A DNA stretch of 64,000 bases from contig CANUEZ040000163.1 of NCBI GenBank assembly GCA_948099385.1, positions 8,377,001 to 8,441,000 on the forward strand. Direction: 5' to 3'. The stretch comes from Fasciola hepatica (Eukaryota; Platyhelminthes; Trematoda; Plagiorchiida; Fasciolidae). The notes under the pieces were generated by a model. That model worked only from the letters and a program-made list of their open reading frames with translations. It searched no databases and was not told the DNA's origin. This document shows positions 48,990 through 61,164 of the stretch, piece after piece. Within the stretch, counting starts at the first letter, position 1, and every line of letters begins with the position of its first letter. The position numbers and the translations under genes were made by a program.

Positions 48990-49510
48990 CTCTGTCAGTG
49001 GTCGAATGTACTCTGCGGTGGTTAGATCTGTTCTTTTATACGGCTCATAAATACGTCCATCAACGGTGGAATATATGTGAATACTTTCGGTGTTCGAGCA
49101 TCAAAGTTTCAGCACCATTACCCGAATATGGTGGGAACACTCGGCAATGCTGAGACTAGGTGTAAGGTGTTAGGAACCAGAGGTCAATCACTGGATCAAG
49201 TACTGAATCTAAACATGTTAAGGTGGTTGGATTATGTGTTACTCGTGCCCATCAATAGACTTCCACGTCAAACGCTGTTCTCCGGGGCAGGTAGTGATTG
49301 GAAGGTAGATCGATGTGGTCATTCCATGAAATGGCAAAAAGGTATGAAGACCTTGATCAGTGGACTTGGCCAAGTAGGACATGATAGAATTCCAGATTGG
49401 GGTCCACGCGACCCACCTACCAAGTGCTTGCGGATATTTAGTGACATAACTAGGTTTTGGGGCCAGAGGCGTAGTTGCATTCGAACTCTTTCACTGTCTT
49501 CGTGATTTTC
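48990..49510 (+). pseudogene. RTE-like non-LTR retrotransposon, C-terminal part
   Basis: Fragments in order: SGRMYSAVVRSVLLYGS near 49000 (the GRVY.AAVRSVLLYGCE block), then in the frame ending 49505 LNMLRWLDYVLLVPINRLPR and QTLFSGAGSDWKVDRCGHSM, then MKTLISGLGQVGHDRIPDWG, PRD and FWGQRRSCIRTLSLSS. This matches the RLRWLGHVLRMP..RLPRR....G.GW...GGQ..TW...MK.LT..L..VG...L.GWGPRD tail common in fluke RTE-like elements. The tail is almost complete with one main frameshift before 49080, so the copy is younger than most in the window. Confidence 0.85.
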
Positions 49511-49689
49511 GCCTAGTACTCTGACGTATGGATCTTTTTCACTTTATGCTTCTATTCATTTGGCTCTTGACTCGACAATGCCGGGAGCTAATAACCGAAA
49601 CCAGAACACAGAAGTGCGAGGTTGGTCGTTGAATAAACTGAAACTGAAACTGACTGATGTATGACGATAAAACTATGTAAGATGTGAAA

Positions 49690-49990
49690 CCTACTTGTCA
49701 GGTACTCGATTTCTTAGCAAACAGTTACATAGCACACTTCTACCGACAGAGTCGAAGGCCGTGGCATTGTCTAGGAACACAATGACTGTTGCTCTCTGGA
49801 AAGTGCGGTGGTGCTCAAGCTGTTGTTAGATGGTAAAGACGTGATGGACGTGCCTGCTCTTCATTCGTATGGTACTGCCCGTGAAATATGACAGATGCTA
49901 GCTGCTTCGGCGCAACCGAGATCAAGCTTCTACTGTGTGTGAAGATAGAGACAACAATCGAGTTCTCCCACAACGAGGGTACCTGCCTAA
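49690..49990 (-). pseudogene. RTE-like reverse transcriptase N-terminal fragment
   Basis: On the minus strand the stretch gives VIVFLDNATAFDSVGRSVLC then NCLLRNRVPDK, matching VFLD..AAFDSVDR..LW.CLLK.GVPEKFI of RTE reverse transcriptases; the first catalytic aspartate (FLD) is present. The part before it contains stops. Its orientation is opposite to the C-terminal piece 180 bases away, so they are separate insertions or an inverted rearrangement. Confidence 0.75.
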
Positions 49991-50685
49991 AACTTCAAAC
50001 CTTGGGGAAAAGAATGTTCATTTATCTAGCAGTTTTTCTTTCGTCATCTTTAGATAGGACTGCATGATGGTAGTCGAAGCCTGGAGCTTTATGACGCCAA
50101 AAGGTTCTGTTTTTGTGACGTGATTTGCGCGCAGGCAATACTTTTATTAAATTAATTAGACTATCCCTTTTTGCCAATGTATTATGATTATTGAAATGGT
50201 TTTACTATTAGCCATTTGATATTGCTCTCAGCAGTCAAGAAAAGTGGAAGTCACGATAAGTGTTTTTCTTCAACAGCTAAATCGACGCAGTACAGCCTTG
50301 AAATGTCATATTTATGAGACTGTAGAGTTAATTTATTATTTTCCCCATTCTGTTATGTGAGAATGCCCATTCTACCTGCAGACTAAAAGAAAACAATCTC
50401 TAAAATGTGACACTTGTTAATGAGATTTGTGGCTTGGCAATCGCTGGGAGATCAAGCGGTTAGCTTTGTGTGTATGTGTGTGTATGTGTGACTATTCAAG
50501 CCAGTCGCATAGTTCAAGCGTGCATGACAGCAGAGTTTACGGTGTTTCCGTTTGATCTGCGTGTTGTGTGACATAATTGTGATGCAATCAGAGTCATATA
50601 ACCTGGCCTGGACATCTTCCCATAGTCTATTGCACAGATACGCAACCACGATCTGAAGTTAGTTGGTTGTGTGTGAATTAGTGCA

Positions 50686-50720
50686 TGTGTGTGTGTGTGT
50701 GTGTGTGTGTACGTGTGTGT
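50686..50720 (+). repeat. GT microsatellite
   Basis: A GT run with one AC interruption; related GT-rich stretches lie at 50466-50490 and a CA run at 51000-51014. Confidence 0.95.
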
Positions 50721-51319
50721 TCGCGTACAAAAAAGGTCGTTTATGAAAAACACCAGGTATTTGATGTCTTCCTCCGTCACTTCGGTTCAACAATGCTTTC
50801 CTCCGACCGATTCCGTTCATTTCCGTGCGGTTAACGATTTGCGTGGGTCTCAGTGTGTGTATGTGCAAGACAGAGATTATTTGGGGTGATCTTTCGTGAG
50901 ACTTGAAAGTCACGACGTTTCGACCTCTTTTATTTTCAACAGGGCAGATCCAGGATGTAACTTCTTCAGAGGCGTTATTCAGAGTGGCTTTTGTACATAA
51001 ACACACACACACAGGCACGGACACACTAACCCCTTCTCCCTCTGCACACAGGGAAATAAATGCCAAACGGAGGTGCAATGCTTATAAACACAGCGCCAGA
51101 TCGGCCGACAGAACCGTTCCAAATCACTGTGCAGTCTTCTGTAGAAAAGTATTCATTCACAGAAATGTGAAGTCACTGTTGAATACCGTTCAAAATGAAT
51201 ACTACAATTACAGGCAAAGCTACCTGCGATTCCAGATTTCGTAAATTGTAAAATTTCTATAGCCATTACGTATAAAGTAGTTCCAACAGCCACAAGCAGT
51301 TCAGCGTGCTAAAATTGGT

Positions 51320-51540
51320 GGTCGGTTAGTTTAGAGCGTTTGATTGCCACTTCGAAGGTAAGCTGTTCGAATCCCCGACATCGTCGGTTACTTTGTTGGC
51401 AGACAGCAATCCATGATCTATTGGGACCTTATGTGGATCTCCATCTCCAAGTCCCAGGATCTGGTTGCCAGTTATCCCTAATTGTACAGTAGGCCTTTTG
51501 TGGTTATGGCGTATAAACTTGTGCACTCATGTGCATACAT
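51320..51540 (+). repeat. tRNA-derived SINE
   Basis: GGTCGGTTAGTTTAGAGCG is an A box-like D-arm and AGCTGTTCGAATCCCCGAC contains the B box (GTTCGAATCC). A roughly 150-base body follows, with no relation seen to the other SINE families here. Confidence 0.68.
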
Positions 51541-53414
51541 GTCGTAAAAAGGACTAGGCGCTTAGGTGTAGGCACTCGACAACGGTAAGTATAAGTAGGC
51601 CGTAGCACAATCACAGTTACACATCGATAGCAAAGTCACTGTCATGTGGTCCGTTGGAACACTTTGACCTACGGGGGTGAGCCCAGTAATTTATGAGGAT
51701 ATGGGTAAATGCATATATGTCCAGTGCTGGACCAACGGCGTAAAACAGATATCAGGCACGCCATGTCAGTAGCCATGGTAGCTTTGTCTTTGTTTTGGGC
51801 GGTGATTCATTATGTAGTACTGATACCCAACTTAGTATTAAAAATCATACAGGTACTGTGCTCTTCCTTATCTTCATCGGCTGAGAATCGAACTTAGAAT
51901 GAATGATGGTGGGTTATACCGTTTGATACGAATACATTATACCGTGTTTATCTGTGCACAGTCATTTTATGTTACTTGTACTGCTACTGCGACTGACTTC
52001 ATCCCTTCTCCACTTGTAAGCCGTGGCATAGTAATACAAAGAGATCTTTCCATTTTGCTGTTTTTGTGAGAGTGGGTACCAGATGAAGTTGTTTTACCAC
52101 GTGGAATGGTAACTGCTCAGATGAATCCAGTCGTTCATGGACACAAGTAGATCATAATCGATTTCGATTTTCTCAGTATTTTTGTAAATTATCTTCACTT
52201 TTCACTCGGAAGGGTAATAATCTGAGAAGAATAAAGTGCAATTTACCGAAAAGTTCACAGTAGATAGGAAAGACCGCTTGTCTCACCCGTACGAGTCACC
52301 CTTTCTTGGTGATCCGTCCAGATATAATTCGGCCAATCAGTGAACAAATTGGCTGTGAGAGTGCTGGTTTTTGGACATCAAGACATGCGTGTTTGTGAGC
52401 GTATTGGATGGAATGGTGACTCCACGCAACAGAAACCCAAAGCATCTGCAATGAGTCACGTCTTACCCGAAACTAGGACAATCATGAGCAGCGGTCTGAC
52501 TGAGAAGATCGACTATTCAGTTTAAACTCCTCGTACTGCAGTGGTGTTTGCTGTAGGAATAACAAGAGCCGGTTATGGAGTCTTTTGGGCTCATCAACCA
52601 GGTTCATAAAATTCCGATCGCTGAGCTTTATGTTTGGATCGCATACTTTTCATCACTATCGACTGAACTAAGAACAACAGTGTTATTCAGAACCATTGAG
52701 AATAGAACAGAAATCAGTCCACAGCAAACAAAACAGATTCTAGGGACAAACAAGCTGATCTCAACACAAACACAGACAAGCAGAAATTTCACCCCACTGA
52801 AAAGGTTCAGACCAATCAAATGAATTCAGAAGACCAAGCTCACCGGTAAGGAGCACTGACTGAAACAGAATCGAAATACGCAAATGGCTGGAGGTTGCAT
52901 GTTACTGAAGTCCGGTCGCGAAAACACTTGCCTTTTAAAACTGTCCAACTCAGTCCTTTCAGCTGCGGGTTTCCACCTTTGTATTATCACTACTGTACTA
53001 AAGCAAGAACAGTTAAAGTCAAAAAGGATGTTGGATACGGTTACGGCATGAATACGCTGATGACTTGACCTCAGTTGGAGATCTGATGTCTTCGATCCAA
53101 TGGGCCCGTTTGGTGAGCAAATCAGCAACAAATTGGAAAACGTATAAGACCAACAAACAAATAATCAGTGTTAAACCAGTTGTCAATTGAACATGATGTG
53201 GATTTATGGCAAGCATCTTCATAAAATTGCAGAACTCACTCGAAGTTCTATAATTGTGCACTAATATTCAAGCGGGTTCGGGGTCAAAGATATGTTGTTA
53301 CTGAGAACGGTGGAACGGTCCTTGGTACAGATAATTACTAAAATTTGATAAGGCAGCGGTATTATCGTTCCCTTCGATAACAACCCGTCAGTCGGTTCTA
53401 CACAAAGAACTTAC

Positions 53415-53505
53415 CGTATCAATTTTCTGTAGCATGTCACGAAATGTAATCCATTCGAGGAGTAGGCACTTTCTATCGTGAACCATAGCGCAAAGATTGG
53501 CATAT
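53415..53505 (-). CDS. beta-Spec: Beta-spectrin exon 3 of window (end of one repeat, start of the next)
   Basis: A 91-base exon, phase 2 in and phase 0 out (codons 86-116). The acceptor reads GGGGAAAATCAG and the donor ACG|GTAAGT. It encodes YANLCAMVHDRKCLLLEW followed by ITFRDMLQKIDT. This fits the linker helix between two spectrin repeats, where vertebrate beta-spectrin has a ...L...L.DN..L..FLQD.. pattern. I looked for it because the phases of the exons at 57.3 kb (phase 2 out) and 40.0 kb (phase 0 in) required one more exon, and this one supplies exactly the missing stretch. The acceptor pyrimidine tract is weak. Confidence 0.85.
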
Positions 53506-55409
53506 CTGATTTTCCCCGACGTTGAATCGAGTGTGACATGGCGATAAGAGCGAAACAAGGATATTAAATAAAAAAGTAAAAAAGGGAACACTGAATAGAA
53601 GGGGTCTATCATTGTGGAACGACAAGCATTTGCAAGCAAGATTCTAGCCTAATCGAACAATCAACCACCATCAATAATGTGTGAATCAGCTACCTTTCAT
53701 AAGTGACTTTTCAAGAGTAACAACCCGTTGACCACGTAGTGATTGACCACTATAATGAACAACTTCTCTTTTTATCATATTGGTTAAAACAGGCTCTCGA
53801 CTGGCTTTCCGAATTGGTTTGTCTCAATAACTGATCCACTGCTGACCTAAGCATCGATGAATCGCATGCGCGTTTTATTCAATAAACTCTGGTAATATAC
53901 ACTCGTTAGTGCATATCTTCTGACAATAACTGATCATATTTGAAAACGACGATGATTCTAACAAAAACCAAAAAGTTTGGTTGAATCAAGCTACTAACAA
54001 TCTGACTTGAATGGATTTTTCATTCGGCAGAAGAAGTGGATGGTACTAGACCAGTGAACCACAAATGAACGAAAGCCTCAAGTTCACTGATAAATGACCT
54101 AATGCTGTATTAAAACACGTGTTCAATTACGAGTTTATTTACGTGAGACAGAAAAGAGAAAAATCGCTTATTACAACATTGAACAGGCTATCAAGGGCAA
54201 AAAATAAAACAGTTTGAAGACGGACCCTGATCAGTGACAATTTCTGGAGTTATTTACTGTACGATTACAGCAATTAGGAAGGTACGAAGCGAATATATTG
54301 TAATATGAGGCAAAATAAGATTATCATTATGATTCATTCATATATCAGAGACTACCTGGAAGCACGTGAAAAGGAGAAATGAGAAGAACTTGTCAATTCT
54401 TATTTTCTGTGAGACTACATTTTTCATCAAAGGATTTGCTGATACTACTGAACTACTTAATATGCGTGAGTTGTACCTACCTTGAGCTACCCATCGGCCA
54501 ACCAACAGACGTACATTAAAATGTGAATTTACTCTGATTCAGTACACGTCGAGAAACTAGCATCTGATCGGAGTGAATTCGCCATTCGAAATGAGCATAA
54601 TACACCTCCATTTCTGACGGAATAACATTTTGGAGCAGGCTAACTGGACGAATTAGTCTGCATATTTTGTCTTTCAACACTCCTCCCATCTGGAAACAAA
54701 ACCATTTGAGCTTTCGTTTCTAGATTTGTAATTAATTAAATCCTGAATGTATGTGCCCAATGGGTTCGGAGACCATGTGCTGGATTGGATCAATTCAAAT
54801 GTGCATCAATAAATGCGTAATTACAATCAGATGTTTTCCCCTGGGGAAGTATAAAACTTATAGATTTCTGATCAAGGTCAGAACAGCAGCCCCCAAAAAC
54901 AATGTACAGACCAATTTTTTGTGAAGTTTTATCCATAAAAGTCTTCAATGAAGCTCGTGAAACTGTGTTCGTTCAGAGCACATTTAGGGAGACTTTAGAA
55001 ACCTTTAAGGAATAGAAGGGTGTCATGGATAATAGGGGTACACGTGAGAAACAAACGTTCGCAAATCAAAAGTATTCTTTTTGAGACTTTTCTGAAATGA
55101 TGCATCGTGTAACAACAATGTTCAACTCAACAACGGCCTAGTTGGCAATCTCTATCAGATGCTTGGCATATGCAGAGTGTCTTATCTTCGCTGTCACACT
55201 GAGACATATCATTAGCACTAGGCTATCCGGGCCGGTTCTTAAGAAGCCAAGTTGTGCGGCTTCTTTGGGAATCCTTTCGACTTTTTTTAAACCCCCTTTG
55301 GATAACGCATCCATCCAATCAGTCAGTCAACATGCAAGTGAAGAGTTATTCACGTTCAAAGCCAGTAACGGAGCGGTATTAGGTTGCGCAATATTTTAGT
55401 GCAGATAAT

Positions 55410-55570
55410 CACTGACAGCCAGCCCGGACAGCCTAATGGTGATTTGTGGTACTGACAACTCCGGTTCAAATCCTCCTGGGAACTCGCTGGGTATGTGCTA
55501 CTGATGATTAAGACTAGGAGAAGCATGAACATGCTTTTTGGTCAAGTTAAGCCGAGTATTTGCTTTATGC
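55410..55570 (+). repeat. tRNA-derived SINE with exact B box
   Basis: AGCCCGGACAGCCTAATGGT is followed by ACTCCGGTTCAAATCCTCCTGGG. The B box GGTTCAAATCC is exact. The anticodon arm and acceptor stem do not form a proper tRNA. Confidence 0.65.
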
Positions 55571-56229
55571 ACCCCGATGGGCGATGAATATTCAGAAGTA
55601 CACAGCTATACTCGAAGCAATTACCCAAAAAGGCAGCATCTGTAATGAACGCACAATTATAAGAGACGATTTAGGAAGAAAAATGGAAACTAAGACACTG
55701 AGGGTAGTTTGAGTTCAGCCTCGATCTTTGCAGAGCAACGTGAAAAGCGAGATAAGTCGGGGACAAAATGAGGACAGGCAGGCAGTCGTATGTAAATGAA
55801 TCATTCCATTTTTGTTACAGCTGGAAGAAGAGGAACCACGCATGCTGAGGTCCCTGTGAAGCGTGTGGTGTAAGTCATTCACAATTCTCTCGGAGAGCCT
55901 AACACACATTTTTTGGTGATGAAATGTGACAAAGCATGTTTGATTCCTGTAAGGTATCCATCTTACATACGATAAGTGCTTGAAATAACTATCAAGTGGA
56001 GTGAAGTGTTTGGCTTGTACTCCAGGGGAGAAGGTAAAACAGGATTACAACGAGGGAGATAATATGCAGGCAAGGACAAAACGTTGGATGGGGTAAAAAG
56101 GCACGGACACTGCTTTCACACGAAGAACGTCTCCTTGATGGAAATAGGCAGAATGTTCGGAATTACAAAAATTGTAGGTGATCGTAACCCAAGGTAGTTG
56201 ACAAACGGTTGAAAACCAGTGGGTATGTT

Positions 56230-56780
56230 TCTCAGGTGAATATCTGGACAGGATTCGAAAAAGGTCCCATGCTTACGGCACTCGTGAAGAGCTGAATCAA
56301 CCTATAAGCACTTATGGGATCTAAATTAAGGTCATGAAATTTGCACAAGTGGTCAAAATCCAAGACAACAGACTGGAGTTTTTGTGCATCAGTATGGGTT
56401 GACCCAACTACAACATCATCCACATACTAGATACTAAAAGGACAGTCAATGACAGGTATTGAGGATGTGTAGGCTGAAAAAAGAACAGGCGCCCTGTAGG
56501 ACACCTCTGCTTGAGATGGAACAAGTTCTGCCTCCACAGAGTGTAAACGGTTGCAAGTTAGAAAGGTAGTCAGATAATAGTCTAACAAATAAGGGTTGAA
56601 TTCTGTTATTTGAGGGGATGTCGAGACATTTTCGTCTATCTAAGCTGTTAAGTGCGTCAGTTTATTCTGGAAATCAAGTGCGTACAGCTTTTGATTTCCT
56701 GCCCGGTGAACATAAGACTGTATGAATCAAAGAAACAATAACACCCAGGCTAGAGCAGGAGAGGCGGAAGGCGAACTTGT
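56230..56780 (-). pseudogene. Non-LTR reverse transcriptase fragment (YVDD box)
   Basis: The minus strand reads VRLLSDYLSNLQPFTLCGGR then ISSRGVLQGACSFF near 56550, the L..YLSNR.Q.V...G..S....V.SGVPQG..L.P block of non-LTR RTs. After a frame change come YVDDVVVGSTHTDAQKLQSV and VLDFDHLCKFHDLNLD, the catalytic YVDD box. Upstream, TDALNSLDRRK resembles the F..AFDS..R block. The clade is uncertain (jockey/CR1-like). Stops and shifts show it is dead. Confidence 0.72.
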
Positions 56781-57071
56781 TCGAGTTTCCTGTTATCAAA
56801 ACCACATAGTAGCGTGATCCGATCTGCTCCCGTGGCTTTCAGTGGCGGGGTTAGCGTTGAAATGTTGTGATAAATTAACTCAAACAGTAGATCTCTGAAA
56901 ACGTGCCTTTAATCTATCGACTATTTGTTATTGCCAGCTGAGTTGATCATCGTGGTAAAATACTTCGAAGTTATCCCGTGATGGTTGTAACAAAAGTGTT
57001 TAGGCCTCGTCAAAGACATTACTAAATTACAAGTAGCACATCAAAGAGGCTGAACACTTTTGATATCCCCA

Positions 57072-57213
57072 GGCCGGCGGTGGTCAAACGGTCATCACAG
57101 TGGGCATCGAACCCTTCGATCCCGGGGTTTGGATCATCACCCCTCTGCCGGTCAGTCTCCAATTGGCAGACTCAAATTGGCTGCAACCTCGTTCCTGAAA
57201 TGTTCTACCATTA
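57072..57213 (+). repeat. tRNA-derived SINE, family shared with 47.5 and 62.1 kb
   Basis: CCGGCGGTGGTCAAACGGTCATCACAGTGGGCATC is the head; ATTGGCTGCAACCTCGTTCCTGAAATGTTCTACC is the tail. Both parts match the minus-strand copy at 62008-62160 (GGCCGTGGTCAGGTGGTCATCATGGTGGGCATT; CTAAAATGTTGCACC). It ends about 80 bases from the donor of exon 2. Confidence 0.72.
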
Positions 57214-57290
57214 TCATACAGTGAAAAGGAAAGCAAATGAAAGAAGAAAGGAAGGGAAAATGCCCCTATGGAGAACTACCGGAGACGTAC

Positions 57291-57469
57291 CGATGTTTCA
57301 GACTGAACACTTTCTGTTCGATCCTAACCATGCCTGCAACTTGCCCACGAATCAGTTGCCGGCCCAGTTCACAGAATGATTCTACAGATCCTCGATATGA
57401 TTCGACAGCCTCGATCATTTGAGTCTGTTGATCCAAAAAGGTTTGCAACTGCCCGGTGGATGCATGTTG
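57291..57469 (-). CDS. beta-Spec: Beta-spectrin exon 2 of window (helices B-C of the repeat)
   Basis: A 179-base exon, phase 0 in and phase 2 out (codons 27-85 and part of 86). The acceptor ends ATGACTCAG after a run of C and T; the donor is GTACGT at 57290-57285. The product includes SVESFCELGRQLIRG and RIEQKVFSLKHR, which match a beta-spectrin segment whose vertebrate form reads GRRLVSDG...RIQEKV...DDRHRK. It completes the repeat begun in the 61.2 kb exon. The downstream frame stays open a few codons past the donor, but the phase-2 split is needed to join the 53.5 kb exon. Confidence 0.88.
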
Positions 57470-60400
57470 CTGAGTCATTTCAGTTGGGGAAAGGGTAGAA
57501 TGCATGATTAAATTTAGGGGAATTTGAATGAGAAACATGCAAGTGTTACACACCTGTATAAGGTTTGTCTGTACTTCTTATAGAGTAAATAAGATCGTTT
57601 CATGGCCATCACTTCCACGGATATGAGAAGTACCAGAGCAAATTGACACATTCCTGTCGATCGTGTAAATTTTCAAACAGATTAGCGTTACAAAAAATTA
57701 AAGGTAATCCCCACGAAGTTGCTACAAAGTCTTATCACACTGCTTTAGTCCTATGGATTCAAAGTCATTTATGCCTAGACCTATGACCCTATTCTGCCCT
57801 CTGTCAATTTGCCTCTACTATTATTATTCCTTTCAAATCATCAGAAAGCTTGAGGGCCTAACAGATGTACTATTTCTCAGTCCCTGATCCCATTGCGTAT
57901 GCATCTCTTCTTCATATGTTTCAAACAGTTGTCACCCCGTCTCAGTTACTAGCAGCAGTCATCCATCATTTTTCTTGGAATGAACTCAACGTACTCAGTG
58001 ATCAGATCCCTTGCTAAATCTGCGAATCCGGCACTCGCCGTGGTACTGTTCTCGTGCCTCACATTGCCTTATACTAATTTTCTACTTAGGTCAATATTTT
58101 ACCTGATACCATTTCAAATAATCTGCATTCATCTCTAACTTTCTTGGTAAAACCCACAGACCGAACAAAGTTTGGTTCCGTAGCCTCTGCCCGTCCCTGC
58201 AAAAACTTTACTAACTACACAGAAGATCGCATTCTACGTTTTACCAACTATGATGTACTCCATGCCTTTGACTCGGTTGTCCGAATCAAATGGACTATGC
58301 CTGTATCCACCCTACTTCTATGTCCGTGTTTATGCTCTAACCCGGTCAACTTACTCTCACTGCATTTTCCATTTACTGACCACTTAGCTTCCACATAAAC
58401 TCAGGTAACGTGTTTATTTACACACTTATATCCAAAAACGTTTACTGAATAAGAATTAGAAATAAGCGTCTTCATAAGAGATGATATCAAAAATATGAAT
58501 GAGTTTTCATAAGTTACGCTAAGCTGGATACGTTATTTTTTGCTGATTCCCGGGACACATGTATACGAGAGGCGTATACTCTGACTTGATCACTGAATAA
58601 GTGCCTTTCAGATATACTGGTTTGGGAATTTAAAAGTTTACCGGAAATACCACCCGCTATCCAACACGTCAAAATGAAAAATATACAAAAATACCGTAAA
58701 AATCACTTCTCCCTTAATTGAAGTGATTTATCGATTTCCTCTTATGTATCATGTTTGTGAACTAAATGCTGATGATATTCAGAGACCAATACCACGAACC
58801 CGCTAATCGGGTAATTGAAATGTATTTGCTAGCCTTAAGCGCCCAACATAATGCACCGTCACTTGCATTGGTCGGATGGGACATCCTGATCTTCTAGCCC
58901 AAGTCACAATTCCACCGATCCACCAGATCGACCTCATTCCAGGAGCGCGACATAAAGCACGACTTAGGTGTGTGTCTTTTTCGACCAGAAAGGGTATGGG
59001 CAGATAGGTGGTAACTATCGGCCAGCCATCGACTAGGGAGACCTAAGGCGAGCTGATCAATGGAATGCCCCCTACGAATGCGACAACCAACCACTGCGTT
59101 CAGTTATCAAATTAAAATGCAAGTTCTCTAATTCCACGTCATAATTTCTCAGATCAGTATGATACTTTATCAATTCAATCTTAAAAAGGTGTAGACCAAT
59201 TAGCACTAACATCTGCCTGATCGCATCAATCTGTTTGCAGTTTCCCAACCCTAAGTGAAGTAGTCTCATCAAATGGGGATGTTTGTTTAGTAGAAGAAAA
59301 CTACTAGTTCATCGGTCGTACTTTTCCCAAGCGTCACAGCCAAAACGCCTTCCATAATCCACACATGCACTCTCACTGACATCTGCATTTATCACCCGAG
59401 AATTCAGCTTATCCGTAATGGATCGTGAAGAGATAGAGAGATTTCGTGGACAGGTGACGAGTTTCAGCTGCCAAGTCAATCACGTGTCTGTGTTTGGAGA
59501 GCAATGGGATTGGTGACTACACACTTTAGCAGACGTAGAATTCATTTGAAGTTAAAATTTTATTGTGTGAACCCTACACTACTCACATTAGCAACACTTG
59601 CATTATGAAGCTTCATAACTACTATTCAGGCCGGGGTAATTCACCCGATCCCTGCCAAAGTCACAAAAACTGGTGTACATGTTTATTCATTACGATGAAT
59701 CACATGATAAACCAGGACAGTTTTCTGCCAGTTCCGAATACACACAAACCTATCTTCAAATAACATTGTCATCCCGTCTAATCACTGTGTTGGTGGGCTA
59801 ATCAAAGTACCCTAACCACTTGCACGTGACTCATTCCTTTCCCGTTTGCATTACACTTGCATATTCGATAACTGATCACACCATTCTTCGCACTGTCATG
59901 CTCCACCAATCATATGCGGCCCACCGCGTGTGAGAATGATGTTAATTTACCGCCCGTGTTCGTGTATACTATAGGCTTATCGTAAGTGCACCTGCATACG
60001 CACTCACGTGCTTTCGTTCTGCTTACCGGCTTTCGGATACAACAAAGTGGTTCACTCTTCTACGGACCATTGATTACCTTCTAGTTTAACCAATGTCATC
60101 ATCCATGTGTTTTGCACCTTCACTTCTGATTGTCTCAGTTTTTGATTGTCACTCCATCAGGATTCCTGTTCGCCGACTCTGTGTGCTATCCACTTGTCTG
60201 TGATACCACTGGCCTGACTCTATCCACATAAATTTATCTGTATGTTTTATTTTGTTGCTGTGCACGATGTCAAACGTTAACTGTAACTAGTCCCCATTTT
60301 CCTTGCGTCACCAACCCCTCCGTTTACCCCGGGGAATTTACTGTTGACCAGCTATCGTGCGTTTGTCATCCCTGTTGAACGAGCGTTGAAAACTCTCTTC

Positions 60401-61164
60401 CTTGTCTTTACACTATGTCTGACTGGCCTACATTTTGAGTTACATTGTGCTGGTAGTTGAGTGAACTTGTTTTCTCTGTTCTAAGATTTGAGATTCGTTT
60501 CTCAGCTGGACAAAAACGGGGTTGCTATTATTACATGTGATACACCCCACTAGTTACATCATTGTCATCATCGTTACCAGATTTCGGTGGTCTTCCCTTG
60601 TTCGGTAGTCAACAACCTTTAACTGCTATTTTAAATTTTTTTCTCATCTCACTTTGCTGCTTCCCTGTAAATCTTTATGATCCTCTGAATAAATATTTGA
60701 ATAAAATTGACCCTGAATTTTAATCCTCACAATTTAGCTTCTTGACATCATGAACTCGTGAACTTCACAGTATAGTCATAATTTTACCGGACCTCGGAAG
60801 TTTCCGCAGACGATTCTCGTAAAACCCCTCATTCTACGTTCGTCAGTTTCTTCTCCCATTGTTTTCTCTATTTTGAAGGATTTAATAGAAACTCATTCCT
60901 TCTTAGAGAGTAAACTGACCCTGAAATTCTCTCTTTCCTTACTTCATTCGTTTGCACATATTGAATGAAACAAAACCACATTCCATGTGACCGGTATTAA
61001 TCATGACCGAAATGTACATCCATGCATAAAGAGGAAATTACGATAAGATACAGTACTATGCAGAATAAATATAAGACAAGGAAGATACAGTGTAAACCCT
61101 ATCGGGCTAGTGCTGATTCGCGGACAATTTAGGCAAAAATCCACGTAGTTAGGCGAAGACTTAC
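57470..61164. other. Beta-spectrin intron between exons 1 and 2 (3.7 kb)
   Basis: Contains one dispersed repeat copy (59820-60060) and long pyrimidine-rich stretches (57800-58400 and 60060-60900). No transposon protein is recognised. Confidence 0.65.
59820..60060 (+). repeat. Dispersed repeat, copy 2 (partner at 5805-6020)
   Basis: See the partner for the shared blocks. The copy is followed by about 800 bases of pyrimidine-rich sequence that could belong to the same element. Confidence 0.5.

Larger units (their letters stand above)
39989..53414. other. Beta-spectrin intron between exons 3 and 4 (13.4 kb)
   Basis: The largest intron, filled with decayed retroelements: CR1-like (41400-41925), an RT fragment (43180-43400), Penelope parts (44090-44470 and 47960-48300), RTE parts on both strands (48990-49510 and 49690-49990), and SINEs at 47.5 and 51.4 kb. 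Bases 40000-41100, 44700-47400 and 51600-53400 hold nothing recognised apart from simple repeats. Confidence 0.75.
53506..57290. other. Beta-spectrin intron between exons 2 and 3 (3.8 kb)
   Basis: Holds a SINE (55410-55570), a minus-strand RT fragment (56230-56780) and a SINE next to exon 2 (57072-57213). Bases 53600-55400 are unassigned. Confidence 0.7.

Noticed and set aside
49077..49505. 142-codon frame as a host gene
   Set aside because: The sequence is the recognised C-terminal tail of RTE-like retrotransposons.
59072..59272. Minus-strand frame containing IDAIRQMLVLIG and DLRNYDVELENLHF, preceded by an acceptor-like AAACTGCAAACAG
   Set aside because: It looks helical and spectrin-like, but the exons at 61.2 and 57.4 kb already join in phase and in alignment with no missing residues, and no good donor follows.
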